15,622 nt of DNA from Flammeovirgaceae bacterium UBA976. GTDB taxonomy: Bacteria; Bacteroidota; Bacteroidia; Cytophagales; Cyclobacteriaceae. The stretch lies in the NCBI GenBank assembly GCA_002292365.1, contig DBBU01000052.1, positions 1 to 15,622 on the forward strand, in the 5' to 3' direction. The position numbers were made by a program, and so were the translations under genes. This document shows, one piece after another, positions 1 through 9,000 of this stretch; the first letter of the stretch is position 1; the number at the start of each line of letters is the position of its first letter. A model generated the notes under the pieces. It ran no database searches and was not told the origin of the DNA. It was given only the letters and a program-made list of their open reading frames with translations.

Positions 1-3000
1 CAGATTCTAGAAACCTCCCAACAAATCGACCCCACCGAAAATGATGATTGGTCAAGTGATGACGAGGGTTGGGATAATGATACAAACGATGATTGGCCAA
101 GTGACAACGAGAGTTGGGACAATGATACAGGAAATAACTCGATACAAATCAATAGTAATACTACCACAGTAAGGGCAGCAACCTACAGTTCTGAAATAGA
201 TTATGTTGCCTTACAAAAAGCCAAATACCGCCCTGCGGTCATCTCCGGGCCCTACCTTCATTTAGATCAGGCATCACTGATACTTTCCTCCCCTTTTGAT
301 TCTTTAAAAATTAACAATGTAATAGGAAATCATGTCTTCAAAGATCGCCTATTTTCAGGGTCTTCAGCGACTATAGATTGGCCAGAAAAATATAAAAAAA
401 TGATCGGTGCTCAAGTTAAGCTGGGAGACTTTAATTTTCGAGTAGATCGAGGTGACTTTTGGACGCCTAATGCGACACTGATCTTTCCTGATCTTTTCAC
501 TGATTCCATATCGGGAATATTCAAGTACAAATACAAAAAAAGTATTCAACAAAATACAGAAAATTTCCCTGAATTTACCTCATATGAAAACAATATAAAA
601 CTCCCATTTTTTGAAGGGAAAGTTCAATATACAGGTGGTATTCAAATTAAAGGAAATCAGTTGATTGGAACAGCAATCAATAAGGCCCTTGGTGAGTTAA
701 TTATTCTTGATGGAAATGGTAGAAAAGCCATCATAAAGTCAGAAAAATTTGATTTTAAAGATTCTGTCATCTTAGCCCATAATGGGGAAATTTCAATTAT
801 TGTAAATTCAGATTCACTTTTTCATCCAGGTATCAACATGCGTTATGATGGCAGAGAAAACCACCTGACCGTTTGGCGAGAAAAAAAATATGACGTCACT
901 CCTTTTTATGATTCATATCACGAAATACTGATAAGTACTGACCAATTAATATGGCCAATGAATTATGACTCTATTAATTTTAAAATGGCTAATGGTGCCG
1001 GACTTTTACCCACAACTTTTGAATCTTCTGACTTTTTTAACTTAAATCGGTATCACGGTCTTAATGGGCCGTATAACTTCCATCCTATCGGTCTTTCAGT
1101 CTTTTATGCTCGAAAATATGGGATGACAGAGTTCAATGAACTCGATCTGTGTAATGAATATAATCTCGATATTCGTCTCGTTAAAGGTGCTATGAAAATA
1201 TTGAGTATATACGGATTTGCTAATTATAATTTCAGAACAGGTCATGTGAAATTATTACCGCGGGCTTTCTTATATTATCAAGCTGCTGCAAAAAAAAGAG
1301 ACTTTGATAACGTTTTTGTTTCATCTAAAGTGGCCACAGGATTCAATGCTTCACTCAATCTAGACTCCATGTATTTAAATATAAATGGCATTAAAAAGTT
1401 TTGGGTAACTGCGGATTACAAAGGCTCTATTACACCCGAAAATGGAAAAATTTCAATGAGAGAAAATCGTGAAATCATTTTCAATGGTGGGGTTACTTTA
1501 GGCCAATTTGATTATCAAGGCCAAAAATTTCAATTTGATTATAACAATTTTCTCATAAACTTGAACCAAATTGATTCTGTTGATTTAAGATTGTCTAACT
1601 CCGATGGCTCTTACGGCGAACTTACAAATCACATTGAGCAAACGAGCGGAATCGTATATTTAAATATGCCGAGTAATCGATCTGGACGAAATGAAAGCGA
1701 TAAATATCCTTACTTTGTCTCCAACACCAATGGGTTAGTCTTTTTCAACCAGCCTGAAATTCTCAACGGCGCTTATGATTCATCAATTGTATTCATAGTA
1801 AGACCTAAGAAGTTTGATGATATTGACAGTGATAGTACTGAAAATTTAATTTTTCCAGGTTCTTTTAACTCCGGAGGAATTTTTCCTGTTTTCGAAGATT
1901 CATTGATCATTATGGAAGATCAATCCCTAGGATTTAATCATGAAATTCCAAAAGAAGGTTACAATCTATACGGAACACCCGCCAAAACTTATGAAACCAT
2001 CAGGTTAAGTAATAATGGGATTCGAGGAACTGGAAAAATTGATTTTATTCACAGCCACCTTTTTTCTGATGATTTTATTTATTATTCCGATTCTGTAACT
2101 ACTGATGGATACAAAGGCTATATTGATCCCGGTCAGGTAAAGTCTTTGAACTTCCCTCAAGCTGATCTTGGAAATTTTAGAATGAGTTGGTATCCCAGAA
2201 AAGATAGTATGTATTTAATTACCATTGGTGAGCCCTTTAATTTTTATACGAAATCTGCCCAATTAGAAGGTACAGTTAATCTTACCCAATCAGGTGTATA
2301 CGGTGCTGGTCGCTTTTTTACACGTGGTTCAATTACGGAATCTAAACAAATGGCATTCGAAGAAAAAAAATTTGAGGCAAGGAATAGCAAATTTCAAATT
2401 CTTTCAGACCAAATTGATCAGCCTGCAATGGTTGGAGAGGATACCTATGTAAATTTTAACCTTGAAAAAAATATAGCCAATATCAATATTGAACATACGC
2501 GTGATGCTGCCTTTAATTTTCCCTATGCTGCAATGAAGACATCTATTGTCAACGCGACCTGGTTTTTGGAAGATTCATTAGTAACGATGAGAAAACCAGA
2601 TAATGTTGATTTAAAAGATTCTTATTTTTATTCAACGCGTTCAGATCTAGATTCATTAGTCTTCAATGGGACCAATGCCATTTACGATATCAAAACATCT
2701 GAATTAATTGTTCAAGGTATTCCATACATACTCGTGGCCGATGCAAAAATTATCCCTGAAAATAATGAAACAACCATAAAATTTAATTCAAAACTAGAAA
2801 CTTTTCAAAATGCAAAAATCATCTATGAGTCAACCGAATTATACCACTTCCTCACAGATGCTACTATTAATATTGTCTCGAAAAATGATTTCAATGCTAA
2901 AGCCAATTATGTGACCTCTACAAAGGGGGATACAAGCAAAATCCCAATGTATGATTTAAGTATTAAAAAACGCTACTTTACCACGGATACCATCACTGAA

Positions 3001-4314
3001 AATAACACAGAAATACGTAGATTTAGTCGTAAAAAAAATGCTGAAAATCAAGAACTTAAATACTACACTCAAGCTACGGGAATAACTAAGAGCGGAGACA
3101 TTGAAATTGCCCCAGGATTCGCCTATAAAGGAAAGGTAACCCTCAAAACATATAAACAAGCTTTAGAATTAGATGGATTTATTCAGCCTGAATTTACTAA
3201 TAACCCTGCGTATGACCTTTGGGTTACTTATAAGCAAGATGAAGAAATCGCTGAAGTAGTTTTTGACCTTAATAAAGAAGCTTTTGAAGATGGTAAACCG
3301 TTAATAGCCGGCCTTCATCAGGATATAAGAGGTCGTTTATACCCAACATTTATTGAAAATAAAAAAAATAAAACAAACCACGATTATTTTCTAGCAAAAG
3401 GGATGGTAAAATATGATGTGAATTCAAGAAATTACCTCATTGAAGAGACTTTGAAGTCAACAGGTGATACGTATGAGGGGCAAACATTTATCTACAATGA
3501 TTCAACTCAATATTACAGTTTTGAAGGCAAGATGAACTTCTTTGGTATTAAGGAAAATAAACTCAAACTATCTGCCTCGGTAATAGGAACCTTAGATGCA
3601 GCGTCGAGTATTTGCACCCTTGATGCTGCTTTGATAATAGATATCAATCTAAAAAATACTCTAGCCGACTTAATATCTATAGACCTTCTTGACATTTTGT
3701 CTCGCTTAGGGGGAGACCTTGCCAATGAAATCAATACAAAAAATTTATTAAAAATAAGTAATCTCATAGGTGATGAAAATACAAAAAAATATCAAGCAGA
3801 TAACCAAGAAGAGTATACTACTTTGGTTGGGATATCAGAACTACTGAACAAATTTTTGGTGATCTCCGGAGTAAAAATGAATTGGGATCCTGATGAAAAC
3901 TCGTGGTACAACACTTCCAAAATATCAATTTCCAATATATATGGTGAGGATATTAATACAAAAGTGGATGGTTTTTTAGAAATTAAAAAAGACGATATCG
4001 ATAATGATATTTTGAATTTATTTATTCAAGCTGCCCCAGGTAGCTGGTATTATTTTAATTATCAAGATAATAGTCTTTTAGTTTATTCTTCAAATTCTGA
4101 ATTTAATGATGAAATTAAAAGTAATGAAAGCAGCGGTAAGCTTAAGTCTGGACAGCTCATTTTAGTTGCAGGTGAAGAAACTGAAACCTTAAATTTTATC
4201 AATACTTTTCGAAAAGTTTACCTAGACATAGAAGTCCCTTTCAAGCTTACCTATCCCGAAGGATTTGATGAATTTTTAGATGCCTCGGATGATGATGATG
4301 ACGACGGTTTTTGA
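1..4314 (+). CDS. Giant beta-rich secreted/envelope protein of unknown function (5' end outside window)
   Basis: The reading frame is open from base 1 to the TGA at 4312-4314, giving 1437 visible residues; the first Met in frame is at 400, but coding clearly continues upstream, so this is a partial gene. I do not recognise a named family. The visible N-terminus holds an acidic linker with two 15-residue Asn/Asp/Trp units (residues 14-43). The rest is rich in alternating hydrophobic/polar beta-type strands, Asn, Asp, Ser, Tyr and Phe, with few Cys. Short Gly-centred stretches recur (for example GIRGTG at about 2027-2044 and GVYGAG at about 2293-2310). The region 2641-2940 (IYDI, GIPYI, VADAKI) faintly recalls the beta-jellyroll strands of the OstA/LptA fold; this is only an impression. 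The C-terminus is an acidic tail of six Asp ending in Gly-Phe, unlike a type IX secretion C-terminal domain. An envelope or surface location is inferred from composition, since the signal peptide region is not visible. I recall similar very large uncharacterised proteins in Bacteroidota, without certainty. Confidence 0.85.
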   Translation, partial: QILETSQQIDPTENDDWSSDDEGWDNDTNDDWPSDNESWDNDTGNNSIQINSNTTTVRAATYSSEIDYVALQKAKYRPAVISGPYLHLDQASLILSSPFDSLKINNVIGNHVFKDRLFSGSSATIDWPEKYKKMIGAQVKLGDFNFRVDRGDFWTPNATLIFPDLFTDSISGIFKYKYKKSIQQNTENFPEFTSYENNIKLPFFEGKVQYTGGIQIKGNQLIGTAINKALGELIILDGNGRKAIIKSEKFDFKDSVILAHNGEISIIVNSDSLFHPGINMRYDGRENHLTVWREKKYDVTPFYDSYHEILISTDQLIWPMNYDSINFKMANGAGLLPTTFESSDFFNLNRYHGLNGPYNFHPIGLSVFYARKYGMTEFNELDLCNEYNLDIRLVKGAMKILSIYGFANYNFRTGHVKLLPRAFLYYQAAAKKRDFDNVFVSSKVATGFNASLNLDSMYLNINGIKKFWVTADYKGSITPENGKISMRENREIIFNGGVTLGQFDYQGQKFQFDYNNFLINLNQIDSVDLRLSNSDGSYGELTNHIEQTSGIVYLNMPSNRSGRNESDKYPYFVSNTNGLVFFNQPEILNGAYDSSIVFIVRPKKFDDIDSDSTENLIFPGSFNSGGIFPVFEDSLIIMEDQSLGFNHEIPKEGYNLYGTPAKTYETIRLSNNGIRGTGKIDFIHSHLFSDDFIYYSDSVTTDGYKGYIDPGQVKSLNFPQADLGNFRMSWYPRKDSMYLITIGEPFNFYTKSAQLEGTVNLTQSGVYGAGRFFTRGSITESKQMAFEEKKFEARNSKFQILSDQIDQPAMVGEDTYVNFNLEKNIANINIEHTRDAAFNFPYAAMKTSIVNATWFLEDSLVTMRKPDNVDLKDSYFYSTRSDLDSLVFNGTNAIYDIKTSELIVQGIPYILVADAKIIPENNETTIKFNSKLETFQNAKIIYESTELYHFLTDATINIVSKNDFNAKANYVTSTKGDTSKIPMYDLSIKKRYFTTDTITENNTEIRRFSRKKNAENQELKYYTQATGITKSGDIEIAPGFAYKGKVTLKTYKQALELDGFIQPEFTNNPAYDLWVTYKQDEEIAEVVFDLNKEAFEDGKPLIAGLHQDIRGRLYPTFIENKKNKTNHDYFLAKGMVKYDVNSRNYLIEETLKSTGDTYEGQTFIYNDSTQYYSFEGKMNFFGIKENKLKLSASVIGTLDAASSICTLDAALIIDINLKNTLADLISIDLLDILSRLGGDLANEINTKNLLKISNLIGDENTKKYQADNQEEYTTLVGISELLNKFLVISGVKMNWDPDENSWYNTSKISISNIYGEDINTKVDGFLEIKKDDIDNDILNLFIQAAPGSWYYFNYQDNSLLVYSSNSEFNDEIKSNESSGKLKSGQLILVAGEETETLNFINTFRKVYLDIEVPFKLTYPEGFDEFLDASDDDDDDGF
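40..129 (+). repeat. Two 45-base tandem units coding for acidic Asn/Asp/Trp repeats
   Basis: Bases 40-84 and 85-129 are two adjacent in-frame copies of a 45-base unit, identical at 39 of 45 positions by my count; the 15-residue products match at 12 of 15 positions. Each unit keeps the pattern NDDW, SD, E, WDNDT. Half of the base differences are silent third-position changes, which suggests an old duplication kept under coding constraint. More copies may lie upstream of the window. Confidence 0.85.
4288..4305 (+). repeat. GAT/GAC trinucleotide run encoding six Asp
   Basis: Four GAT codons and two GAC codons in a row encode six aspartates three residues before the stop codon of the giant protein. 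Length changes here would keep the frame, so this is not a phase-variation switch; it would only lengthen or shorten the acidic tail. Confidence 0.8.
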
Positions 4315-4345
4315 ATTTTACCACTCATTTGATAATTCTTGTGCG

Positions 4346-4353
4346 TAAATTTG
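4346..4353 (+). promoter_or_regulatory. Possible promoter -7 element (TAAATTTG) for the M20 dipeptidase gene
   Basis: TAAATTTG matches the Bacteroidota -7 consensus TAnnTTTG exactly and lies 28 bases before the ATG at 4382, a distance like that seen before rpmE2. The nearest TTTG (4328-4331) is only 14 bases upstream, closer than the usual -33 spacing, so the upstream half is not convincing. Such an AT-rich octamer can also occur by chance. Confidence 0.4.
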
Positions 4354-4381
4354 TTTTATCCTTTTTTTAATAAAACTTCCT

Positions 4382-5755
4382 ATGACAACTTTAGAATACC
4401 TAAATGATCATAAAGATAAGTTTCTTAATGAATTACTCGATTTATTAAGGATTCCATCTGTTAGTGCCGATAAAAAATTTGATGGTGATGTCAGAAATGC
4501 AGCTATGTTTGTCAAAGACCAATTAATAGCAGCGGGTGTCGACTATGCCGAACTATGTGAAACCAAAGGTCATCCGATTGTATATGCTGAAAAGATCATT
4601 GACTCCACATTTCCCACGGTGTTAGTCTACGGGCATTATGACGTACAACCTGCTGATCCCTATGAGCTTTGGGATCATCCCCCCTTCGAACCCATCGTAA
4701 AAAATGATCGAATTTATGCCAGAGGTGCCTGCGATGACAAGGGTCAAATGTATATGCATGTTAAAGCTTTTGAAGCTATGATAGAAACAAATACGCTAAC
4801 ATGCAATGTTAAATTCATGATCGAAGGAGAAGAAGAAGTAGGTTCCGATAATTTAGAAGCTTTCATTAAAGAAGAAAAGCAGAAATTATTGGCAGATGTC
4901 ATTTTAATTTCAGATACCTCCATCATAAATAATGATACCCCATCTATTACCGTCGGGTTGAGAGGTTTAAGCTATCTCGAGGTGGAGGTGACCGGTCCTA
5001 ATAAAGATCTTCATTCGGGTGTTTATGGTGGCGCAATTGCCAATCCCATCAATATTCTCACCAAGCTTATTGCTGATATGCAAGATGAAGAAGGACGCAT
5101 CACGCTTCCCGGCTTTTATGATGATGTATTAGAATATTCTGAAGCGCAAAGAGCTGAAATGGCCAAAGCTCCTTTCGATCTTGACCATTATAAAAAAGAA
5201 CTCAACATTGAAGAGGTTAAAGGAGAAAAAGGATTTTCAACCATTGAGCGCGTTGGTATACGCCCTTGCTTAGATGTGAATGGTATTTGGGGTGGATATA
5301 CAGGACCAGGATCTAAAACGGTACTCCCCTCTAAAGCATTTGCCAAAATTTCTACCCGATTGGTCTCCAACCAAAACAGTGGTAAGATCACACAAATGAT
5401 TATCAAATATTTTGAAGAAAATGCACCCAAATCTGTAAAAGTCAAGGTAACGCCCCATCATGGAGGAACACCCGCAGTAGTTTCTACCCATTCAAACGGG
5501 TATCAAGCAGCAAGTAAGGCATTTGAACAATCCTGGGGAAAAACACCGATACCAACGATGGAAGGCGGGAGCATCCCAATTGTTGCTTTGTTCATGCAAG
5601 AACTGAAAATAGAACCTATCTTACTGGGCTTTGGTCTTGATTCGGATGACATTCATTCACCCAATGAAAGTTATGGCTTATTTAATTATTATAAAGGAAT
5701 TGAAACAATTGCTTATTTTTACGGTCATTTTTCCCAAATATCAAAAAAGAGCTAA
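4382..5755 (+). CDS. M20 family metallodipeptidase (carnosinase/CNDP-like)
   Basis: A 457-residue di-zinc aminoacyl-peptidase of the M20 family that should hydrolyse dipeptides or short peptides. All expected metal and catalytic motifs are present: H85 and D87 in YGHYDVQP, the bridging D118 in GACDDKGQ, the Glu pair E151/E152 in EGEEEVGS (general base and ligand), D178 in SDTS, and H425 near the C-terminus. The lid/dimerisation domain (about residues 190-350) carries H211 in DLHSGVYGG and the substrate-binding stretch STRLVSNQ (about 325-331). Length fits the family. There is no signal peptide, so it is probably cytoplasmic. The ATG at 4382 places the first conserved helix (LLRIPSVS) at the usual distance from the N-terminus; no Shine-Dalgarno motif precedes it. 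It follows the giant gene by 67 bases, with a candidate promoter in that gap, and is followed after 25 bases by dsbD. The exact substrate cannot be read from the sequence. Confidence 0.95.
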   Translation: MTTLEYLNDHKDKFLNELLDLLRIPSVSADKKFDGDVRNAAMFVKDQLIAAGVDYAELCETKGHPIVYAEKIIDSTFPTVLVYGHYDVQPADPYELWDHPPFEPIVKNDRIYARGACDDKGQMYMHVKAFEAMIETNTLTCNVKFMIEGEEEVGSDNLEAFIKEEKQKLLADVILISDTSIINNDTPSITVGLRGLSYLEVEVTGPNKDLHSGVYGGAIANPINILTKLIADMQDEEGRITLPGFYDDVLEYSEAQRAEMAKAPFDLDHYKKELNIEEVKGEKGFSTIERVGIRPCLDVNGIWGGYTGPGSKTVLPSKAFAKISTRLVSNQNSGKITQMIIKYFEENAPKSVKVKVTPHHGGTPAVVSTHSNGYQAASKAFEQSWGKTPIPTMEGGSIPIVALFMQELKIEPILLGFGLDSDDIHSPNESYGLFNYYKGIETIAYFYGHFSQISKKS

Positions 5756-5780
5756 GGGGTCAAACTATCATTGATAAATT

Positions 5781-7745
5781 ATGCGCGTTCAATTAATCCT
5801 ATTGTTACTTGTAGCTAGTTTTTGGGGTTCAAGTCAAATAATGAAGCCTATCGAATGGCGTCAAAGTATCTCTGTTTCAGATGATCAAGCAACGGCTCAA
5901 ATTATTTTTAACGCGGTCATTGATGCCGATTGGTATTTATATTCCTCTGATTTTGATCCTGAATTAGGTCCTAACGTTACCGAATTCATTTTCACGCCGC
6001 ATGCGAGTTACAAACTGTTAGGATCCATTCAACCTCAAGCAGCCTTAAGTGCTTATGATTCTATATTTATGGGTACCTACACCTATTTTAAAAAAATAGG
6101 TACGTTTGTTCAAAATATTCAATTAAAAGATCTCAACTATCGTATTGAGGGTTTGTATAGTTATCAAGTTTGTTCAGATGTTACGGGACTCTGTATTCCC
6201 CTTGAGGATGATTTCTCTTTTGTTGCAACCTCCATGAACTCGGCAACCTTTTCCGAAAAAAAAGCTGGACCAAATGAAAGCGTTTTTGACATGCGAGCAG
6301 CCAATGACCCCTATACCCTACTTTCCTTTATGCTGATCGCCTTCATCGCTGGACTTACGGCCCTTCTTACCCCTTGTGTCTTTCCTATGATTCCCATGAC
6401 CGTTACTTATTTTACAGTAAAAAATAAAAGTAAGGCAACGAGAATTAAAAATAGTCTTTTTTATGGTCTATCCATCATCGGAATTCATGTACTCTTCGGT
6501 GCTATTATAGCCCCATTCATGGGCCCAGAAATCGCAAATGACTTGGCCACAGGATGGTTTCCAAATGTTTTATTTTTTATTGTATTCGTCTTTTTTGCCG
6601 TCTCTTTTTTCGGTCTTTTTGAAATTACTCTTCCCCACAAGTGGGTGAATAAAGTAGATCGAATGGGAGATCAAGGTGGCCTAATCGGTGTCTTTTTCAT
6701 GGCTTTAACTTTAGTTTTAGTTTCCTTCAGTTGCACCGGCCCTCTCGTAGGTACGATATTAGTGGAATCGGCTGGAGGACTGGTACTCAAGCCGATTTTA
6801 GGAATGCTGGCTTTTTCTACAGCTTTTGCCATCCCATTCATGCTTTTTGCCTTATTTCCTGGCTGGCTCGGATCCCTACCCAAATCAGGAAGTTGGCTCA
6901 ACTCAGTAAAAGTGGTCCTTGGCTTTCTGGAATTGGCTTTTGCCTTTAAGTTTCTAAGTATCGCTGATCAAGCCTATCACTGGGGCATTTTAGACCGTGA
7001 AATTTATTTAGCTCTATGGATTGCTATTTTCACCTTACTGAGTTTTTATTTGCTCGGTATCTTTCGAATGCCTGGAGATTCTAAGGCAAAAAATACTTCA
7101 GTGTTGGGATTAATTTTGGCCATCATCAGTTTTTCATTTGTGTTTTATCTCATTCCAGGACTTTTTGGGGCCCCTCTAAAAGGAATGTCTGGCTATTTAC
7201 CTCCCATCTCAGGACAAGATTTCAATGTAAGTTCATCAAATCAAACAATACTTAATAACGATTTATCTGGTTTGTGTGAAGCGCCAAAATATAGTGACTT
7301 TCTTGAGCTCCCTCATGGACTATCAGGTTATTTTGATTTAGAGCAAGCCAAGAAATGTGCCCTTGCGACCGAAAAGCCCATATTTATAGACTTTACGGGC
7401 CATGGATGTGTCAACTGCCGAGAAATGGAGGCGCGTGTATGGTCGGATTCAAGAATTCTCAAACGATTATCTGAAAACTTCATCGTGGTTGCTTTGTATG
7501 TAGATGACAAAACGACTCTGCCACAGAATCAATGGTATGAATCTTCTTACGATGGTAAGACAAAAAAAACGATAGGTAAGCAAAATGCAGATTTACAAAT
7601 TACCCAATTTAAAAATAATGCACAACCTCTTTATATCATCATGACTGCTGAGGGTCAATTACTTGTCGATCCTATCTCCTATAATTTAGACATTCCATCC
7701 TTCCTCTCATTTTTGGACCTTGGGTATACCAATTTCAGCAAATAA
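5781..7745 (+). CDS. dsbD: Thiol:disulfide interchange protein DsbD
   Basis: A 654-residue inner-membrane reductase that carries electrons from cytoplasmic thioredoxin to periplasmic thiol proteins. Residues 1-19 form a signal peptide. The periplasmic alpha domain (about 20-170) has the reactive Cys pair C131 and C138, with six residues between them; Escherichia coli DsbD has five. The membrane domain (about 178-460) holds the two essential Cys in TPCVFP (C199) and SFSCTGP (C318), amid roughly eight hydrophobic segments. The C-terminal thioredoxin-like domain has the CVNC active site (C543, C546) in a FIDFTGHGC context, then a NAQPLYIIM cis-Pro loop. All three modules are present, so this is full DsbD and not the short CcdA form. 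The gene starts 25 bases after the M20 gene and ends 10 bases before the M23 lipoprotein start, consistent with one transcript. Likely clients are periplasmic thioredoxin-like or Cys-containing proteins; the neighbouring peptidase is one candidate. Confidence 0.95.
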   Translation: MRVQLILLLLVASFWGSSQIMKPIEWRQSISVSDDQATAQIIFNAVIDADWYLYSSDFDPELGPNVTEFIFTPHASYKLLGSIQPQAALSAYDSIFMGTYTYFKKIGTFVQNIQLKDLNYRIEGLYSYQVCSDVTGLCIPLEDDFSFVATSMNSATFSEKKAGPNESVFDMRAANDPYTLLSFMLIAFIAGLTALLTPCVFPMIPMTVTYFTVKNKSKATRIKNSLFYGLSIIGIHVLFGAIIAPFMGPEIANDLATGWFPNVLFFIVFVFFAVSFFGLFEITLPHKWVNKVDRMGDQGGLIGVFFMALTLVLVSFSCTGPLVGTILVESAGGLVLKPILGMLAFSTAFAIPFMLFALFPGWLGSLPKSGSWLNSVKVVLGFLELAFAFKFLSIADQAYHWGILDREIYLALWIAIFTLLSFYLLGIFRMPGDSKAKNTSVLGLILAIISFSFVFYLIPGLFGAPLKGMSGYLPPISGQDFNVSSSNQTILNNDLSGLCEAPKYSDFLELPHGLSGYFDLEQAKKCALATEKPIFIDFTGHGCVNCREMEARVWSDSRILKRLSENFIVVALYVDDKTTLPQNQWYESSYDGKTKKTIGKQNADLQITQFKNNAQPLYIIMTAEGQLLVDPISYNLDIPSFLSFLDLGYTNFSK

Positions 7746-7755
7746 GGCTAAGCAC

Positions 7756-9000
7756 ATGAAAGTCCTGTATTTAATCGCTTTATCTCTTTTAGTACTTTTT
7801 CATGCTTGTGATTCCGTGATCAAGCAGGCACCCAAAAAAGAGGCTATTGAATCCCTGGCGCATGAAGCTCCAAAGCCAAAATTATTATTTGGCCTTCCTG
7901 TAGATTCGTCTGGAGTCATAGTAGGGAAAATAAAACGAAATCAAACGCTTTCCGCTATTCTTCAAAATTTTGGAGTATCCGATGCCAAAATTTATGCAAT
8001 TGCCCAGACTTCAAAAAATATTTTTGACTTACGCAAACTTAGTATAGGTAAAAAATATTCGATTATTCATAAAATGGATTCAAATAAGACCATTGACTAT
8101 TTTATTTTTGAACCTGATTTAAAATCTTTTGTTGTTTTTTCCTTAGGCGATTCTCTCTATACACGTGTCTACCGTAAGAAGATAGATATCATTGAAAGAA
8201 GTATTGCTGCCACAATTCATTCATCCCTATATGAAACAGCAATAGATATCGGAGCCCCTCCTTTATTGGTAAGTAAGCTCGTCGATGTACTTGCTTGGCA
8301 AGTTGATTTTTTCAGAATTCAAGAGGGAGATAAGTTCAAAGTCATTTATGAGGAAGAAAGTATTGAAGGAAAACCTATTGGTATTAAGCAAATCACGGGT
8401 GTCTGTTTTGAACATTTTGATAAGATATTTTATGGTATTCGATACAGCTTAGATCAAAAAGAAGATTATTTTGACCAGGACGGGAACAGCTTAAGAAAGA
8501 CTTTTTTAAGAGCCCCGCTAAATTACAGGAGAATAAGTTCTCGATATTCAGGTCGCCGCTATCATCCTGTTCAAAAAAAATACAAGGCCCATTTAGGAAC
8601 AGATTATGCAGCTGCTAAGGGCACACCCATTCACTCGGTCGGTGAAGGTGTCGTTGTGGAAGCCAAGTATGGGCGCCATAATGGAAATTATGTTAAAATA
8701 AAGCATAGTAGCACCTATTCAACCCAATACTTACACATGCAGAAAATTAAGCGAGGTATCAAGCCAGGCGTCCAAGTTGAACAAGGTCAAACTATTGGAT
8801 TTGTGGGAAGCACAGGACTGGCCACCGGACCACATCTCTGCTTTCGCTTCTGGAAGAATAACAAACAAGTAGATGTATTAAAAGTAGATCTACCTCCTTC
8901 AGATCCCATCAATCCCAAAACGCTCATTGATTTTTTGCATGAAAAAAATAGGATTATAAAAAAATTAGAACAATTATCTTTTATAGCTCCGTACGCATGA
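7756..9000 (+). CDS. M23 family peptidoglycan endopeptidase, lipoprotein
   Basis: A 414-residue zinc peptidase expected to cut peptidoglycan cross-links in the periplasm. I chose the ATG at 7756, not the in-frame TTG at 7720: the later start gives a clean lipoprotein signal (hydrophobic residues 4-15, lipid-accepting C18) and avoids overlap with dsbD. Residues about 50-110 resemble the OapA/LysM-like domain before many M23 domains (IKRNQTLSAIL, then FDLRKLSIGKKY). The M23 domain covers about 260-390: H279 and D283 in HLGTDYA are zinc ligands, H327 in YLHMQ is catalytic, and GPHLCFRF supplies H360. The residue two places after H360, normally the third zinc ligand His of the HxH motif, is C362. 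I recall HxC forms in Bacteroidota M23 proteins, so this may be a lineage variant and the enzyme could still bind zinc through Cys; loss of activity is the alternative. C217 is the only other Cys in the mature part. It follows dsbD closely. Confidence 0.93.
   Translation: MKVLYLIALSLLVLFHACDSVIKQAPKKEAIESLAHEAPKPKLLFGLPVDSSGVIVGKIKRNQTLSAILQNFGVSDAKIYAIAQTSKNIFDLRKLSIGKKYSIIHKMDSNKTIDYFIFEPDLKSFVVFSLGDSLYTRVYRKKIDIIERSIAATIHSSLYETAIDIGAPPLLVSKLVDVLAWQVDFFRIQEGDKFKVIYEEESIEGKPIGIKQITGVCFEHFDKIFYGIRYSLDQKEDYFDQDGNSLRKTFLRAPLNYRRISSRYSGRRYHPVQKKYKAHLGTDYAAAKGTPIHSVGEGVVVEAKYGRHNGNYVKIKHSSTYSTQYLHMQKIKRGIKPGVQVEQGQTIGFVGSTGLATGPHLCFRFWKNNKQVDVLKVDLPPSDPINPKTLIDFLHEKNRIIKKLEQLSFIAPYA

Noticed and set aside
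4225..4314. Type IX secretion C-terminal sorting domain on the giant protein
   Set aside because: The end is an Asp-rich tail finishing in Gly-Phe, without the conserved beta-strand motifs of type A or B sorting domains.
4353..4376. Seven-base perfect stem (GTTTTAT with ATAAAAC) just before the M20 start codon, considered as terminator or riboswitch part
   Set aside because: The stem is almost entirely A-T and weak, has no T-tract after it that would suit termination before the ATG, and such pairs are expected by chance in AT-rich DNA.
7720..7755. Earlier in-frame TTG start for the M23 lipoprotein (12 extra residues)
   Set aside because: It would overlap dsbD and place polar residues before the lipoprotein signal; the ATG at 7756 gives a normal signal peptide ending at C18.
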